Below, piece after piece: positions 8,456 to 17,281 of a stretch of DNA of 30,866 nt. Made by a program: the position numbers and the translations under genes. Position 1 is the stretch's first letter. Each line of letters begins with the position of its first letter. The notes under the pieces are model-generated. The model had not been told where the DNA came from, did no database searches, and saw only the letters and a list, made by a program, of their open reading frames with translations. The stretch is from Chloroflexota bacterium (GTDB taxonomy: Bacteria > Chloroflexota > Anaerolineae > Anaerolineales > Anaerolineaceae). Location: contig JAJUJY010000036.1 in NCBI GenBank assembly GCA_029265085.1, positions 1 through 30,866 of the forward strand. Direction: 5' to 3'.

Positions 8456-9802
8456 ATGAATAAACTATCTGTCGCGACAAAAATTTTATACGGCATTGGA
8501 AATACAGCCTTTGGGTTGCTTGCTTCCACTGTAGGGTTCTTTTTGATGTTTTATTACACAGACATTGCCAAGATTGATCCGGCTATGGCGGGCACGGCCA
8601 TGTTAGTCAGCAAATTTACCTGGGATGCAATCAATGACCCGTTGTTTGGGTATTTTTCTGACCGGACCCGATCACGCTTTGGACGAAGAAGGCCATACTT
8701 GTTGTTTGGAGCTATTCCATTGGGAATCGCAATCTGGCTGTTATTTTCTCTTCCACAACAATTAACCGGAACAACAGCCTTCTTGTTGGTTTGCGGTAGT
8801 TACCTTCTTTTTGATACCTTCCGCAGCCTTGTTGGAATGAATTACTCCGCGATGAGTGCCGAACTTACCCGTGACTACAATGAGCGCACTGGGATTATGG
8901 CGGTCAGCAATATTTTTAGTGTGTTTGGATACATTATTGGGGCAGCTCTAACCTCAGTGGTTGTCAGCTTCATTATGAAAACATTTGGGTTGGATGAAGC
9001 GGGCGGTTGGAGTGGTATGGCTTTATTCCTTGGGACGTTTTGTGCAATTGCTATCTTAATTACTGGTTTTGGTGTTCGCCAAGAAATCCCCGCGGCATTA
9101 AAACCTTCCACCACTCCACCCATCAAATCCATCATCAGCGCATTTAAAAACCGGGCGTATGTTTCATTCCTGGTAATTGCTATGTTATCTTCTTTTGTTT
9201 TGACCCTGGTGACTGGAATGCTGCCTTATTTCATGATCTACCAGATGGGCATGAAAAGCCAGCTTCCAATCGCTATGCTTTCCTTTTTATTAACTGTACT
9301 GCTCTTCATTTACCCATTTAAAATGCTTGCTGACCGTCTGAATAAAGGCCCAGCTTTTGCATTGGGATTGGGGATTGCAACAGTTGCTTTGGGAACTTCT
9401 TTCTTGCTTCCAAGTGCCCCTTCGCCCCTGGTTTATGTTGTTTTTGTTTTAGCAGGGATTGGGTTTTCTGCTCAATGGGTGTTACCTGGCAGCATGCTCC
9501 CCGATGTAATTGAGCTGGATGAAAAAGAAACAGGAGAACGCCGTGAAGGTATATATTTTGGCATCCGCGCTTTTCTGGAAAAGCTGGTATCGGCGTTGGG
9601 TTCTGCAGTAATTGGGTGGGGCCTGGCATTCGCCGGATATGCAGAGGGGGTAGAACAAACAGCGCAGTCCCTCTTGGGCATTCGACTTTTGTTTGGATTA
9701 ATTCCAGCCGCTTTTATGCTGATTTGTATTCCACTGCTCTTAAAGTATCCTATCACCAAAGCGACACATGCAGCTTTGGTAGAGGAATTAGCTCAAAAGT
9801 AA
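8456..9802 (+). CDS. GPH-family (glycoside-pentoside-hexuronide) cation symporter
   Basis: This is a 448-residue polytopic membrane protein with about 12 hydrophobic segments. The N-terminus (Y-G-I-G-N-T-A-F-G near residues 12-20) and the loop D-R-T-R-S-R-F-G-R-R-R-P-Y after the second helix (from about D69) are characteristic of the melibiose-carrier-like GPH family, as is D-A-I-N-D-P in helix 2. These proteins import oligosaccharides, glycosides or uronides with Na+ or H+. It lies 27 nt behind the GH5 gene with an A-G-A-G-G-A ribosome site, so it likely imports the GH5 or GH38 substrate. The exact sugar is not readable. A 189-225 nt gap follows before the mannosidase. Confidence 0.88.
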   Translation: MNKLSVATKILYGIGNTAFGLLASTVGFFLMFYYTDIAKIDPAMAGTAMLVSKFTWDAINDPLFGYFSDRTRSRFGRRRPYLLFGAIPLGIAIWLLFSLPQQLTGTTAFLLVCGSYLLFDTFRSLVGMNYSAMSAELTRDYNERTGIMAVSNIFSVFGYIIGAALTSVVVSFIMKTFGLDEAGGWSGMALFLGTFCAIAILITGFGVRQEIPAALKPSTTPPIKSIISAFKNRAYVSFLVIAMLSSFVLTLVTGMLPYFMIYQMGMKSQLPIAMLSFLLTVLLFIYPFKMLADRLNKGPAFALGLGIATVALGTSFLLPSAPSPLVYVVFVLAGIGFSAQWVLPGSMLPDVIELDEKETGERREGIYFGIRAFLEKLVSALGSAVIGWGLAFAGYAEGVEQTAQSLLGIRLLFGLIPAAFMLICIPLLLKYPITKATHAALVEELAQK

Positions 9803-10027
9803 CATGGTTTGCAGGAAGTCTCGTTGACGGAAGCTGATTTCGGTCATTGGCAATCCATTGTCATACAAAAACACATTGTTTTGCATCTGATTGCTGGTTA
9901 GGAACGATTTGAATGGATATTCTGAGCCATAACCATGAGATTGTCCAAACTGGTCGTTGGAAAGTCTTGATCAAGTTTTAAGCTCACGCCAATGACTTCA
10001 TTCGAATCAACTGCTGGAGTAGATACC
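9803..10027. other. Gap between symporter and mannosidase; possible degraded minus-strand coding relic
   Basis: I see no terminator or clear promoter in this only sizeable gap of the glycan cluster. On the minus strand the frame from 9970 down to 9788 is open for 60 codons. It reads like protein (segments such as G-Y-G-S-E-Y-P-F-K and F-L-Y-D-N-G-L-P), but it has no ribosome site and ends inside the symporter gene. A second minus frame covering roughly 10045-9870 also looks protein-like. This could be a frameshifted relic or chance; I could not assign it to a family. Confidence 0.3.
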
Positions 10028-13000
10028 TTGTCACATTCGGTGCGTTGGACACTACAAAAACTAATAAAATATCTTGATTTGATAACGCCAATGGTTCACC
10101 GGCGAAAATTGCCCTTGCAGCCATTTCGGCACATGGTTTGTGCTGACTTGAATGGCATATCTCCTTCGGACCTGGAGCTGGAGGATAATTCTGTATTACC
10201 GGAGATTCTTCCAGACTCATATTGGGGAAATTCACAGCAAAACTTTCTTCTGCGTACCTGGTTTGCTTTACCGTTGGAATGGGATACATCAGCTCCAGTT
10301 TGCCTATACCTGCCGCTGGGTGATTCAGGAGAATTTAGCCATCCTGAAGCGTTAGTGTATATTGATGGGAAATCCTGGGCAGCTTGTGACCGAAATCACC
10401 AAGAAATTTTGCTTCGCCCTGAATGGTTGGATGGAAAAACGCATCAACTGGATCTTTGTGGTTGGATTGGCAGAGTAGGGGGGTATGAGAATCGTCAACT
10501 GGCTCTTAAGCTCTACATGCGTCAATGCTCATTGGTTCAAATAGATCAATCAACACGCCGTTTGGTGGCTAATTTGCGTGTTTCTATTGAGACGATCAAG
10601 AACCTCAATGAAAATGATCCTACTTATCACACATTGTTGAATTTACTCGATGCAGCAGTATTGAGGTTGGATACGCGAGAACCTCTGGGAAGCGCTTTTT
10701 ATGAAAGCGTCCCGCAAGTGCTGGAATTCCTTGAAGCCGGTTTGCGCAGTGCTGGTGTTCCATTGGATCTAACCATCCATGCGAGCGGCCATGCCCATAT
10801 TGATGTGGCCTGGCTCTGGACCCTTGATCAGACCCGCAGGAAAGCAGAACGCACTTTTCATACGGTTATCCGATTGATGGAGGAATTTCCGGCGTATCAC
10901 TTCAGTCAGAGCCAGCCGCAATTATATGAATTTATCCGCCAGGATCAGCCGGCTTTGTTTGATGAAATTCGGCAAAGGGTTCGGGAAGGCCGCTGGGAAC
11001 CGATGGGGGGAATGTGGGTTGAAGCAGATTGCAATCTGACGGGCGCGGAATCCCTGGCACGACAGTTCCTGCTGGGGCGTACCTATTTTCGCGAGCATTT
11101 TGGGGCAGATGCTGAGTCTCCAGTGCTCTGGCTTCCAGATGTTTTTGGGTATGCATGGGCACTGCCGCAGCTTATTCACCAGGCAGGACTGAAATATTTT
11201 ATGACCATCAAGATAGGCTGGAACCAGTATAACCGCTTGCCATATGATACCTTCCTGTGGCAAGGATTGGATGGAACGCAGATCCTGACGCATTTCAGTA
11301 CTGTTATGGAATTGGGCAGCCCCTGGTTCAGTACCTATAATTCGATGGCAAATCCGTGTGAAGCTCTGGGAGCCTGGAATAATTTCCAACAAAAGGACCT
11401 GCATCGCGACTTGTTGATGGCCTATGGTTATGGCGATGGGGGCGGCGGCCCTACCCGCGAGATGATTGAGAACATTGAGATGATGCAGGATTTCCCTGGA
11501 CTTCCGCGCGTGAAGCAGTCTTCTGTAAAGAATTTTTTTGAGTCGATCGAGCCGCTGGTTGAATCACCAAAGATGCCGGTCTGGAATGGGGAATTGTATC
11601 TTGAATATCATCGCGGCACCTATACTACCCAGGCTCGCAATAAGCGCGCCAACCGCAAGAGTGAGTTCCTGCTGCATGACGCCGAGTTTCTGGCGACCTG
11701 TGCTTCACTCCTTGAGCCAAAATACTGCTACCCGCATGAACAATTCGCTCAAGCCTGGCGGATCGTCTGCCTGAATCAGTTTCATGACATTTTGCCAGGC
11801 TCGAGCATTAAAGCAGTGTACGATGAATCTATAAAGCAGTACAGTGAAGTCATAAAAGACTGTACCGCACTGCGCGACACAGCTCTATCTGTGATTGCTG
11901 ATCACATGGGCGGAGATGTGCTGGTGGTTAATCCGACTTCGTTTACACGCCGAGACCTGGTATTTTTTTCCGGGGAACTGAATCACGGCCTGGCGCGAAA
12001 TGGCCAACCATTAACCTTCCAAAAAGTGGAAGGAGGTTTTTTGTTGGACGTTGGTGAGGTTGTAGCCTACAGTATTGTTTCTCTCAATTACCACGAAAGC
12101 CAGACGCAGAACTTGCCTTTTCCTGTGCAGCCAGATTTGGTGCTCGAGAATGTTTTCTTGCGGGTCGAGTTTAATCCAGCAGGTGACATCACGCGCGTTT
12201 TTGACAAGAAATCCATCCGGGAAGTACTTCCTGCCGAGAAATTTGCCAATCAGTTCCAGGCTTTTGAAGATCGCCCTAAAGACTTTGATGCCTGGGATAT
12301 TGACATTTACTACGAAGATAAAATGTGGCTGGCAGAACCTGCCAGTTCAATCCGGTGGGTAGAAAATGGTCCTCTGCGCCAGACGTTGGAAATTAAGCGC
12401 AAGATTTTGAACAGTGAATATACTCAGCGGATTTCTTTATCACACAATAGTGCTCGTCTGGATTTTGAAACGTTTATCCAGTGGAATGAACGCCATATCC
12501 TTCTCAAGGTTGCCTTCCCGGTAGATATCCTATCACCATACGCGACATATGATATTCAATGGGGGAATGTGCAGCGCCCTACCCATCGCAATACCAGTTG
12601 GGATTGGGCACGCTTCGAGACCTGTGCTCATAAGTGGGCTGACCTGAGCGAAGGTGGATACGGGGTCAGTTTGCTAAATGATTGTAAGTATGGTTATGAC
12701 ATCCTCGATAATGTAATGCGCTTGACTCTCCTTCGCAGTCCAGCCTATCCTGACCCTGAGGCAGATGCAGGGGAACATACTTTCATTTATAGCCTGCTTC
12801 CTCATACCGATGGATGGGAGCTCACTACCCAGTTAGAGGCATATACCCTGAATGATCCTTTGATAGCATTTCCCATCAAGAAAACGACACAATCCAGGTC
12901 TTGCATTTCACTGGTTTCTGCTTCAGAGGCTAATGTGGTAATAGAAACGATTAAATGCGCAGAAGATGGAAATGGTTGGATTATTCGATTATATGAAAGC

Positions 13001-13168
13001 CAAAGAAAACGCGGCAGATTTTCATTAACCTGCGCATTTGAAGTTCAAGAAGCCTGGGAAACCTCACTTTTAGAAGAAAATCAACAGCGCTTAAGTACAG
13101 ATGGGAAATCCATTTATCTGGATTTACACCCTTACCAAATCTTAACCATGAGAGTTATCGGTATATGA
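10028..13168 (+). CDS. Alpha-mannosidase, glycoside hydrolase family 38
   Basis: The family layout is clear in this roughly 1046-residue protein. An N-terminal beta region is followed by the catalytic domain with metal motif G-H-A-H-I-D-V-A-W-L-W (H255, H257, D259 from this start). Then come S-Q-S-Q-P-Q-L-Y-E, E-G-R-W-E-P-M-G-G-M-W-V-E-A-D, and W-L-P-D-V-F-G-Y with nucleophile D371, then the H-D-I-L-P-G-S-S segment and the long C-terminal beta domains. GH38 enzymes are zinc-dependent retaining alpha-mannosidases; bacterial ones of this type are cytoplasmic and trim mannosides. I prefer TTG 10028, which has GGAG at 10016-10019, 8 nt upstream, and yields the usual short lead into W-T-L-Q-K-L. 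An ATG at 9992 is in frame but has no ribosome site; GTG 10040 is a third option. The stop overlaps the RarD start (ATGA). Confidence 0.92.
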   Translation: MSHSVRWTLQKLIKYLDLITPMVHRRKLPLQPFRHMVCADLNGISPSDLELEDNSVLPEILPDSYWGNSQQNFLLRTWFALPLEWDTSAPVCLYLPLGDSGEFSHPEALVYIDGKSWAACDRNHQEILLRPEWLDGKTHQLDLCGWIGRVGGYENRQLALKLYMRQCSLVQIDQSTRRLVANLRVSIETIKNLNENDPTYHTLLNLLDAAVLRLDTREPLGSAFYESVPQVLEFLEAGLRSAGVPLDLTIHASGHAHIDVAWLWTLDQTRRKAERTFHTVIRLMEEFPAYHFSQSQPQLYEFIRQDQPALFDEIRQRVREGRWEPMGGMWVEADCNLTGAESLARQFLLGRTYFREHFGADAESPVLWLPDVFGYAWALPQLIHQAGLKYFMTIKIGWNQYNRLPYDTFLWQGLDGTQILTHFSTVMELGSPWFSTYNSMANPCEALGAWNNFQQKDLHRDLLMAYGYGDGGGGPTREMIENIEMMQDFPGLPRVKQSSVKNFFESIEPLVESPKMPVWNGELYLEYHRGTYTTQARNKRANRKSEFLLHDAEFLATCASLLEPKYCYPHEQFAQAWRIVCLNQFHDILPGSSIKAVYDESIKQYSEVIKDCTALRDTALSVIADHMGGDVLVVNPTSFTRRDLVFFSGELNHGLARNGQPLTFQKVEGGFLLDVGEVVAYSIVSLNYHESQTQNLPFPVQPDLVLENVFLRVEFNPAGDITRVFDKKSIREVLPAEKFANQFQAFEDRPKDFDAWDIDIYYEDKMWLAEPASSIRWVENGPLRQTLEIKRKILNSEYTQRISLSHNSARLDFETFIQWNERHILLKVAFPVDILSPYATYDIQWGNVQRPTHRNTSWDWARFETCAHKWADLSEGGYGVSLLNDCKYGYDILDNVMRLTLLRSPAYPDPEADAGEHTFIYSLLPHTDGWELTTQLEAYTLNDPLIAFPIKKTTQSRSCISLVSASEANVVIETIKCAEDGNGWIIRLYESQRKRGRFSLTCAFEVQEAWETSLLEENQQRLSTDGKSIYLDLHPYQILTMRVIGI

Positions 13169-14052
13169 AAAAAGGAATTAGCAGCGCAACATTTGCATAT
13201 CTAATCTGGGGGTCATTTCCGCTTTACTGGAAACAGTTAGAAATGGTTCCTGCAATACAGATCTTAGGTCACCGGGTCGTCTGGTCATTTCTCTTTTTAA
13301 TCGTGTTACTCAGCCTTAAAAAGGGATGGTCATCATTATGGCTTGGAATACGCAGACACGGTTGGTTGTATGCCCTTGCCGGGGTAATCCTGGGAATTAA
13401 TTGGTTAATCTATGTCTGGGGAGTGAATTCTGGACAAATTGTTGAAACCAGTTTGGGGTCATTTATGACCTCGTTATTTACGGTGCTATTTGGGGTGATA
13501 TTTTTAAAGGAAAAGTTGCGTATTTTGCAATGGGTGCCTATTGCATTAATGTTTTGTTCAGTGCTGTACTTGACTGTTACATACGGTACTTTCCCCTGGC
13601 TTGCAGTTTCACTGGGAACAACCTTTTCGTTATACAGCCTGTTAAAAAAGAAAGCCCCGCTGGAACCACTCCAAGGCTTGACTATTGAAACCGGCTTCCT
13701 TTTCCTTCCATGCTTTGCGCAATTGGTTTTTGCAAACTCGCAAGGACAAGGGGCTTTTGGTAATTTAGGGCTGATCCCAGATTTATTGATGATTGGCGGT
13801 GGAATCATTACTGGTGTCCCACTCCTTTTATTCGCTGCTGCAGCACAATCCATTCCACTTTGGCTAATGGGGTTGTTTCAATATATTCCGCCTACGATGT
13901 TTTTCCTGATTGGTGTTTTTGTGTATCCGGAGCCAATCTCAATGGAGAAATTCATTGGATTTTGCATTATCTGGGCTGCCATTTTGTTGTTCTGGTTAGA
14001 AGGTTACCTCAGACAAAAACGACATCATCCTGCTGTAATCAATGCGCCGTAA
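13165..14052 (+). CDS. rarD: RarD-type EamA/DMT-superfamily permease
   Basis: This is a 295-residue integral membrane protein with about ten hydrophobic helices in two EamA-like halves. The N-terminus F-A-Y-L-I-W-G-S-F-P-L-Y-W-K and the H-R-V-V-W-S block are typical of RarD (chloramphenicol-sensitivity protein). Further family matches are G-V-N-S-G-Q-I-V-E-T-S-L-G and Q-Y-I-P-P-T. Its physiological substrate is poorly defined; DMT members export metabolites or import amino acids and sugars. Translational coupling to the mannosidase through a 4-nt overlap argues that it serves the same pathway, which is unusual for RarD, generally found alone. The gene symbol rests on family resemblance. Confidence 0.85.
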   Translation: MKKGISSATFAYLIWGSFPLYWKQLEMVPAIQILGHRVVWSFLFLIVLLSLKKGWSSLWLGIRRHGWLYALAGVILGINWLIYVWGVNSGQIVETSLGSFMTSLFTVLFGVIFLKEKLRILQWVPIALMFCSVLYLTVTYGTFPWLAVSLGTTFSLYSLLKKKAPLEPLQGLTIETGFLFLPCFAQLVFANSQGQGAFGNLGLIPDLLMIGGGIITGVPLLLFAAAAQSIPLWLMGLFQYIPPTMFFLIGVFVYPEPISMEKFIGFCIIWAAILLFWLEGYLRQKRHHPAVINAP

Positions 14053-14094
14053 GTGTTTGGAAATATTAATCTGACTTTCAAAAGGAGATTTACG

Positions 14095-15750
14095 ATGAAC
14101 CCATATACGTTACCTGTGTTAACTGTCCCCACCCCTGTCCATGATCATGAAGTGATCTTAATCGCAAGCGGTGATTTGCGCCTTTCTGCAAATCAGGAAT
14201 GTTGGCCTACCCAAGAAAAGATGGAAGAACAGCTTACTGCGGCCTTTCACCGGCAGGGATGGAAAGTTGTTCGCGGGCATGCATATAACCCGGTTGAGAA
14301 GCATGGTTTTATTTCCAGTCAACGCATGGGTATGGATGTATTCCAAAACATTCATCCAGATGCACCTGTAGTTGTGGCAGAATCGGTCTGGCAATATAGT
14401 CATCATGTTTTGGCGGGTCTGCGCAATCACCAGGGGCCAATACTCACTGTTGGGAACTGGAGCGGACAATGGCCAGGTCTGGTTGGATTATTAAACCTTA
14501 ACGCCTGCCTTGCAAAGATGGGGGTGTCTTATAGCAGCTTGTGGAGCCAGGATTTCACAGATGATTTCTTTACACGTGGTTTACAAGAGTGGCTCACTAC
14601 CTGGAAAGTAACTCATGATTTGAGTCATGTGCGTGATCTTAATCTGGAAGATCTGCCGAAACCTGAAAAAGAATTAGGGGAAGCGCTTGCAGGACAATTG
14701 CGATTCGAAAAAGCCATTTTAGGCATTTTTGACGAAGGCTGTATGGGAATGTACAATGCAATTATTGAGGATGAGCTGCTAAACCCTATGGGGATCTACA
14801 AAGAGCGGCTGAGTCAATCTGCATTAATTGCAGCAATGCGTGAAGTTAAAGACCAGGAAGCGAGTGAGATTCGTTCTTGGTTAGATCGTCGCGGGGTAAC
14901 CTTCCGGACTGGAAATGATGAGGTGACCCAGCTGACCGATCATCAGATTTTAGAGCAACTTAAGATGTATATTGCAGCCATGCGCATCGCAAATGATTTC
15001 GGGTGTGCTGCGATTGGTATTCAATACCAACAAGGTTTAAAAGATATGGCTCCCGCATCTGATCTGGCAGAGGCGTTGTTGAACAATCCTGATCGCCCAA
15101 TTGTCAAAGATCTTCGTACCGGACAAGAACTTTATGCAGGCAAGGCATTACCCCATTTTAATGAAGTGGATGAAGGGGCTGGTGTAGATGCATTGGTCAC
15201 AAACCGCGTGTGGAGTGCGATGGGATTGGATCCTTCTACTACCTTGCATGATATTCGTTATGGCGAACAGGTTCAGGAAAATGGGATTGATGCCTTTGTC
15301 TGGACGTTGCAAATTTCAGGTGCAGCGCCATCCTCTCATTTTGTAAATGGATATGCTGGTGCGATCAGCGAAAGGCAGCCTCCGATGTATTTCCCGCTGG
15401 GTGGTGGGACCCTAAAGGGGATTGGAAAACCGGGTGAAATTGTTTGGAGCAGGGTGTTTGTCATGAATGGCGCTGTGCACGCTGACCTGGGTAGAGGGTC
15501 TGTGACTTTATTAAGCGACGAAGAGACGGAAAGACGATGGAATATGACTACCTATCAGTGGCCTAATGTCAGTGCCATTTTATATGGAATCAACCGAGAC
15601 CAATTAATGGCTCGTCAGAAGGCAAATCACTTGAATGTTGCTTATGCGCCGGATGCCGCGACCGCAAATCATGCTCTGGCAGCCAAGGCGGCGATGTTTG
15701 CTGCGATGGGGATTCAGGTCCATCTTTGCGGGGAGGTAAAATTGCTATGA
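14095..15750 (+). CDS. L-fucose/L-arabinose-isomerase-like sugar isomerase
   Basis: This 551-residue cytosolic protein resembles the fucose/arabinose isomerase superfamily in length and layout. It has an N-terminal Rossmann-like domain (D-H-E-V-I-L-I-A-S-G-D-L-R-L), a central substrate region F-D-E-G-C-M-G-M-Y-N-A-I-I-E-D-E-L followed by E-R-L-S-Q-S-A-L, then F-N-E-V-D-E-G-A and A-P-S-S-H-F in the C-terminal part. These supply acidic and His residues suited to a metal-dependent aldose-ketose isomerase. The open frame extends to 14053, but ATG 14095 follows an A-A-A-G-G-A-G ribosome site and is chosen. It is coupled to the kinase by ATGA. Substrate is unknown: fucose, arabinose and other aldoses are possible, and divergence from characterised enzymes is considerable. 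Confidence 0.65.
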   Translation: MNPYTLPVLTVPTPVHDHEVILIASGDLRLSANQECWPTQEKMEEQLTAAFHRQGWKVVRGHAYNPVEKHGFISSQRMGMDVFQNIHPDAPVVVAESVWQYSHHVLAGLRNHQGPILTVGNWSGQWPGLVGLLNLNACLAKMGVSYSSLWSQDFTDDFFTRGLQEWLTTWKVTHDLSHVRDLNLEDLPKPEKELGEALAGQLRFEKAILGIFDEGCMGMYNAIIEDELLNPMGIYKERLSQSALIAAMREVKDQEASEIRSWLDRRGVTFRTGNDEVTQLTDHQILEQLKMYIAAMRIANDFGCAAIGIQYQQGLKDMAPASDLAEALLNNPDRPIVKDLRTGQELYAGKALPHFNEVDEGAGVDALVTNRVWSAMGLDPSTTLHDIRYGEQVQENGIDAFVWTLQISGAAPSSHFVNGYAGAISERQPPMYFPLGGGTLKGIGKPGEIVWSRVFVMNGAVHADLGRGSVTLLSDEETERRWNMTTYQWPNVSAILYGINRDQLMARQKANHLNVAYAPDAATANHALAAKAAMFAAMGIQVHLCGEVKLL

Positions 15751-17252
15751 GCGGCCTTCTGCTTGGGGTTGATGTTGGCACTTATTCTACCAAGGGTGTG
15801 CTGGTTGAGTTCGACGGTACGGTGGTAAAAAGTGCCGTGGTTGAACATACCATGTCTATCCCTCACCCGGGGTGGGCTGAACAGGATGCTGAGAAGATCT
15901 GGTGGGGAGATTTTGTAGAGATCTGTCGTCAACTGCTGGATGGAGCACCTTACAGCGGAAATGATGTCGCTGCGGTAGCGGTCAGTGCAATTGGCCCCTG
16001 CATGCTCCCCCTTGATCAAAACGACCGCCCTCTTCGCCCAGGGATTCTTTACGGCGTGGATGCACGCGCCAGCGATCAAATTGAGGCACTCAATCACAAA
16101 TGGGGCAAAGAAGATCTCTATCAATTTTCTGGTATGGCCCTTACCAGCCAGGCTGTTGGCCCGAAGGTTCTGTGGTTGCGGGATAACGAGCCGGAATTAT
16201 GGCAGCAAACTGCCCATATTACCACCGCATCCAGTTATTTGATTCTACGTCTGACCGGGGAAAAGGTGATCGACCGGCACACAGCCAGTCACTATGTTCC
16301 CTTGATGGATATTCACCAGCTTGAATGGGCTGATCGGTTTGCTGAAGGGTTGATTGAGCTGGAGAAACTCCCCAGGCTCGGATGGAGCGATGAAATCGCA
16401 GGACACGTCAATCGTCAGGGGGCTGAAGAGACTGGCTTACGGGTTGGAACTCCGGTGGCAGTTGGTGCTGTGGATGCGTTGAGCGAGGCACTTAGTGTTG
16501 GCGCGGTTCAGCCTGGTGATCTAATGATCATGTATGGTTCGACTGCTTTTTTTATCCTGGTTGAAGATGCCCCATCCCCTGACCCGCGGCTGTGGACTGT
16601 GGCAGGGGTTTATGCTGGTCAGTACAATCTGGCTGCTGGAATGGCGACTACTGGGTCACTGACTCGCTGGTTTCGTGATGAGCTGGCTCGTGATTTACCC
16701 GATCATACTGCCTATGCAGCCCTTTTTCAGGAAGCGGAAAGCATCCAGCCTGGTGCGGAGGGACTGCTGCTCTTACCTTATTTCAGCGGAGAACGCACAC
16801 CAATCAATGATCCAAGTGCACGAGGTGTATTCGCAGGGTTGACCCTGGCACATACCCGGGCTCATCTGTATCGTGCGACGCTCGAGAGTGTGGCCTATGG
16901 TATCCGCCATAATATTGAGACTTTCCGGGAGATCGGCGCAAAAGTTCATAGAATCATTGCGGTTGGCGGCGGGACAAAGAGCCGCACATGGTTGCAAATT
17001 GTGTCTGATGTCACCGGAATATCTCAGGAAGTACCTCAACTGACTATCGGCGCAAGTTATGGGGATGCTTTCTTGGCAGGGTTGGCTGTGGGGATTTTGA
17101 ATCGATCTGATCTATCAAATTGGGTAAAACCTGGTGTCCAGATTTTACCTAACCCCGAATTTAAACAAACCTACAGCGAATATTATGCCGATTACCTTTG
17201 CCTGTATGATGCTACGCGAGATATTGTTCACCGGCTTAGCGGCAAAAAATAA
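15747..17252 (+). CDS. FGGY-family carbohydrate kinase (xylulokinase-like)
   Basis: This 502-residue sugar kinase has the two-domain actin-like FGGY fold. The N-terminal phosphate loop is G-V-D-V-G-T-Y-S-T-K at about residues 7-16. P-G-W-A-E-Q-D follows, the catalytic-base region is V-G-A-V-D-A-L-S-E-A-L, and the C-terminal adenosine motif is A-V-G-G-G-T-K-S-R-T-W-L-Q. It phosphorylates a ketose or polyol with ATP, most likely the ketose made by the isomerase just upstream (xylulose, ribulose or fuculose are typical). ATG 15747 overlaps the isomerase stop (ATGA). The upstream alternative at 15726 lies inside that gene and would add 7 residues. The next gene starts 29 nt after the stop. Confidence 0.88.
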   Translation: MSGLLLGVDVGTYSTKGVLVEFDGTVVKSAVVEHTMSIPHPGWAEQDAEKIWWGDFVEICRQLLDGAPYSGNDVAAVAVSAIGPCMLPLDQNDRPLRPGILYGVDARASDQIEALNHKWGKEDLYQFSGMALTSQAVGPKVLWLRDNEPELWQQTAHITTASSYLILRLTGEKVIDRHTASHYVPLMDIHQLEWADRFAEGLIELEKLPRLGWSDEIAGHVNRQGAEETGLRVGTPVAVGAVDALSEALSVGAVQPGDLMIMYGSTAFFILVEDAPSPDPRLWTVAGVYAGQYNLAAGMATTGSLTRWFRDELARDLPDHTAYAALFQEAESIQPGAEGLLLLPYFSGERTPINDPSARGVFAGLTLAHTRAHLYRATLESVAYGIRHNIETFREIGAKVHRIIAVGGGTKSRTWLQIVSDVTGISQEVPQLTIGASYGDAFLAGLAVGILNRSDLSNWVKPGVQILPNPEFKQTYSEYYADYLCLYDATRDIVHRLSGKK

Positions 17253-17281
17253 ATATTCAGATTGATCATCAGAAAAACATA

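Noticed and set aside
13410..13853. 147-codon minus-strand frame inside rarD
   Set aside because: Antisense of a membrane protein with clear family motifs.
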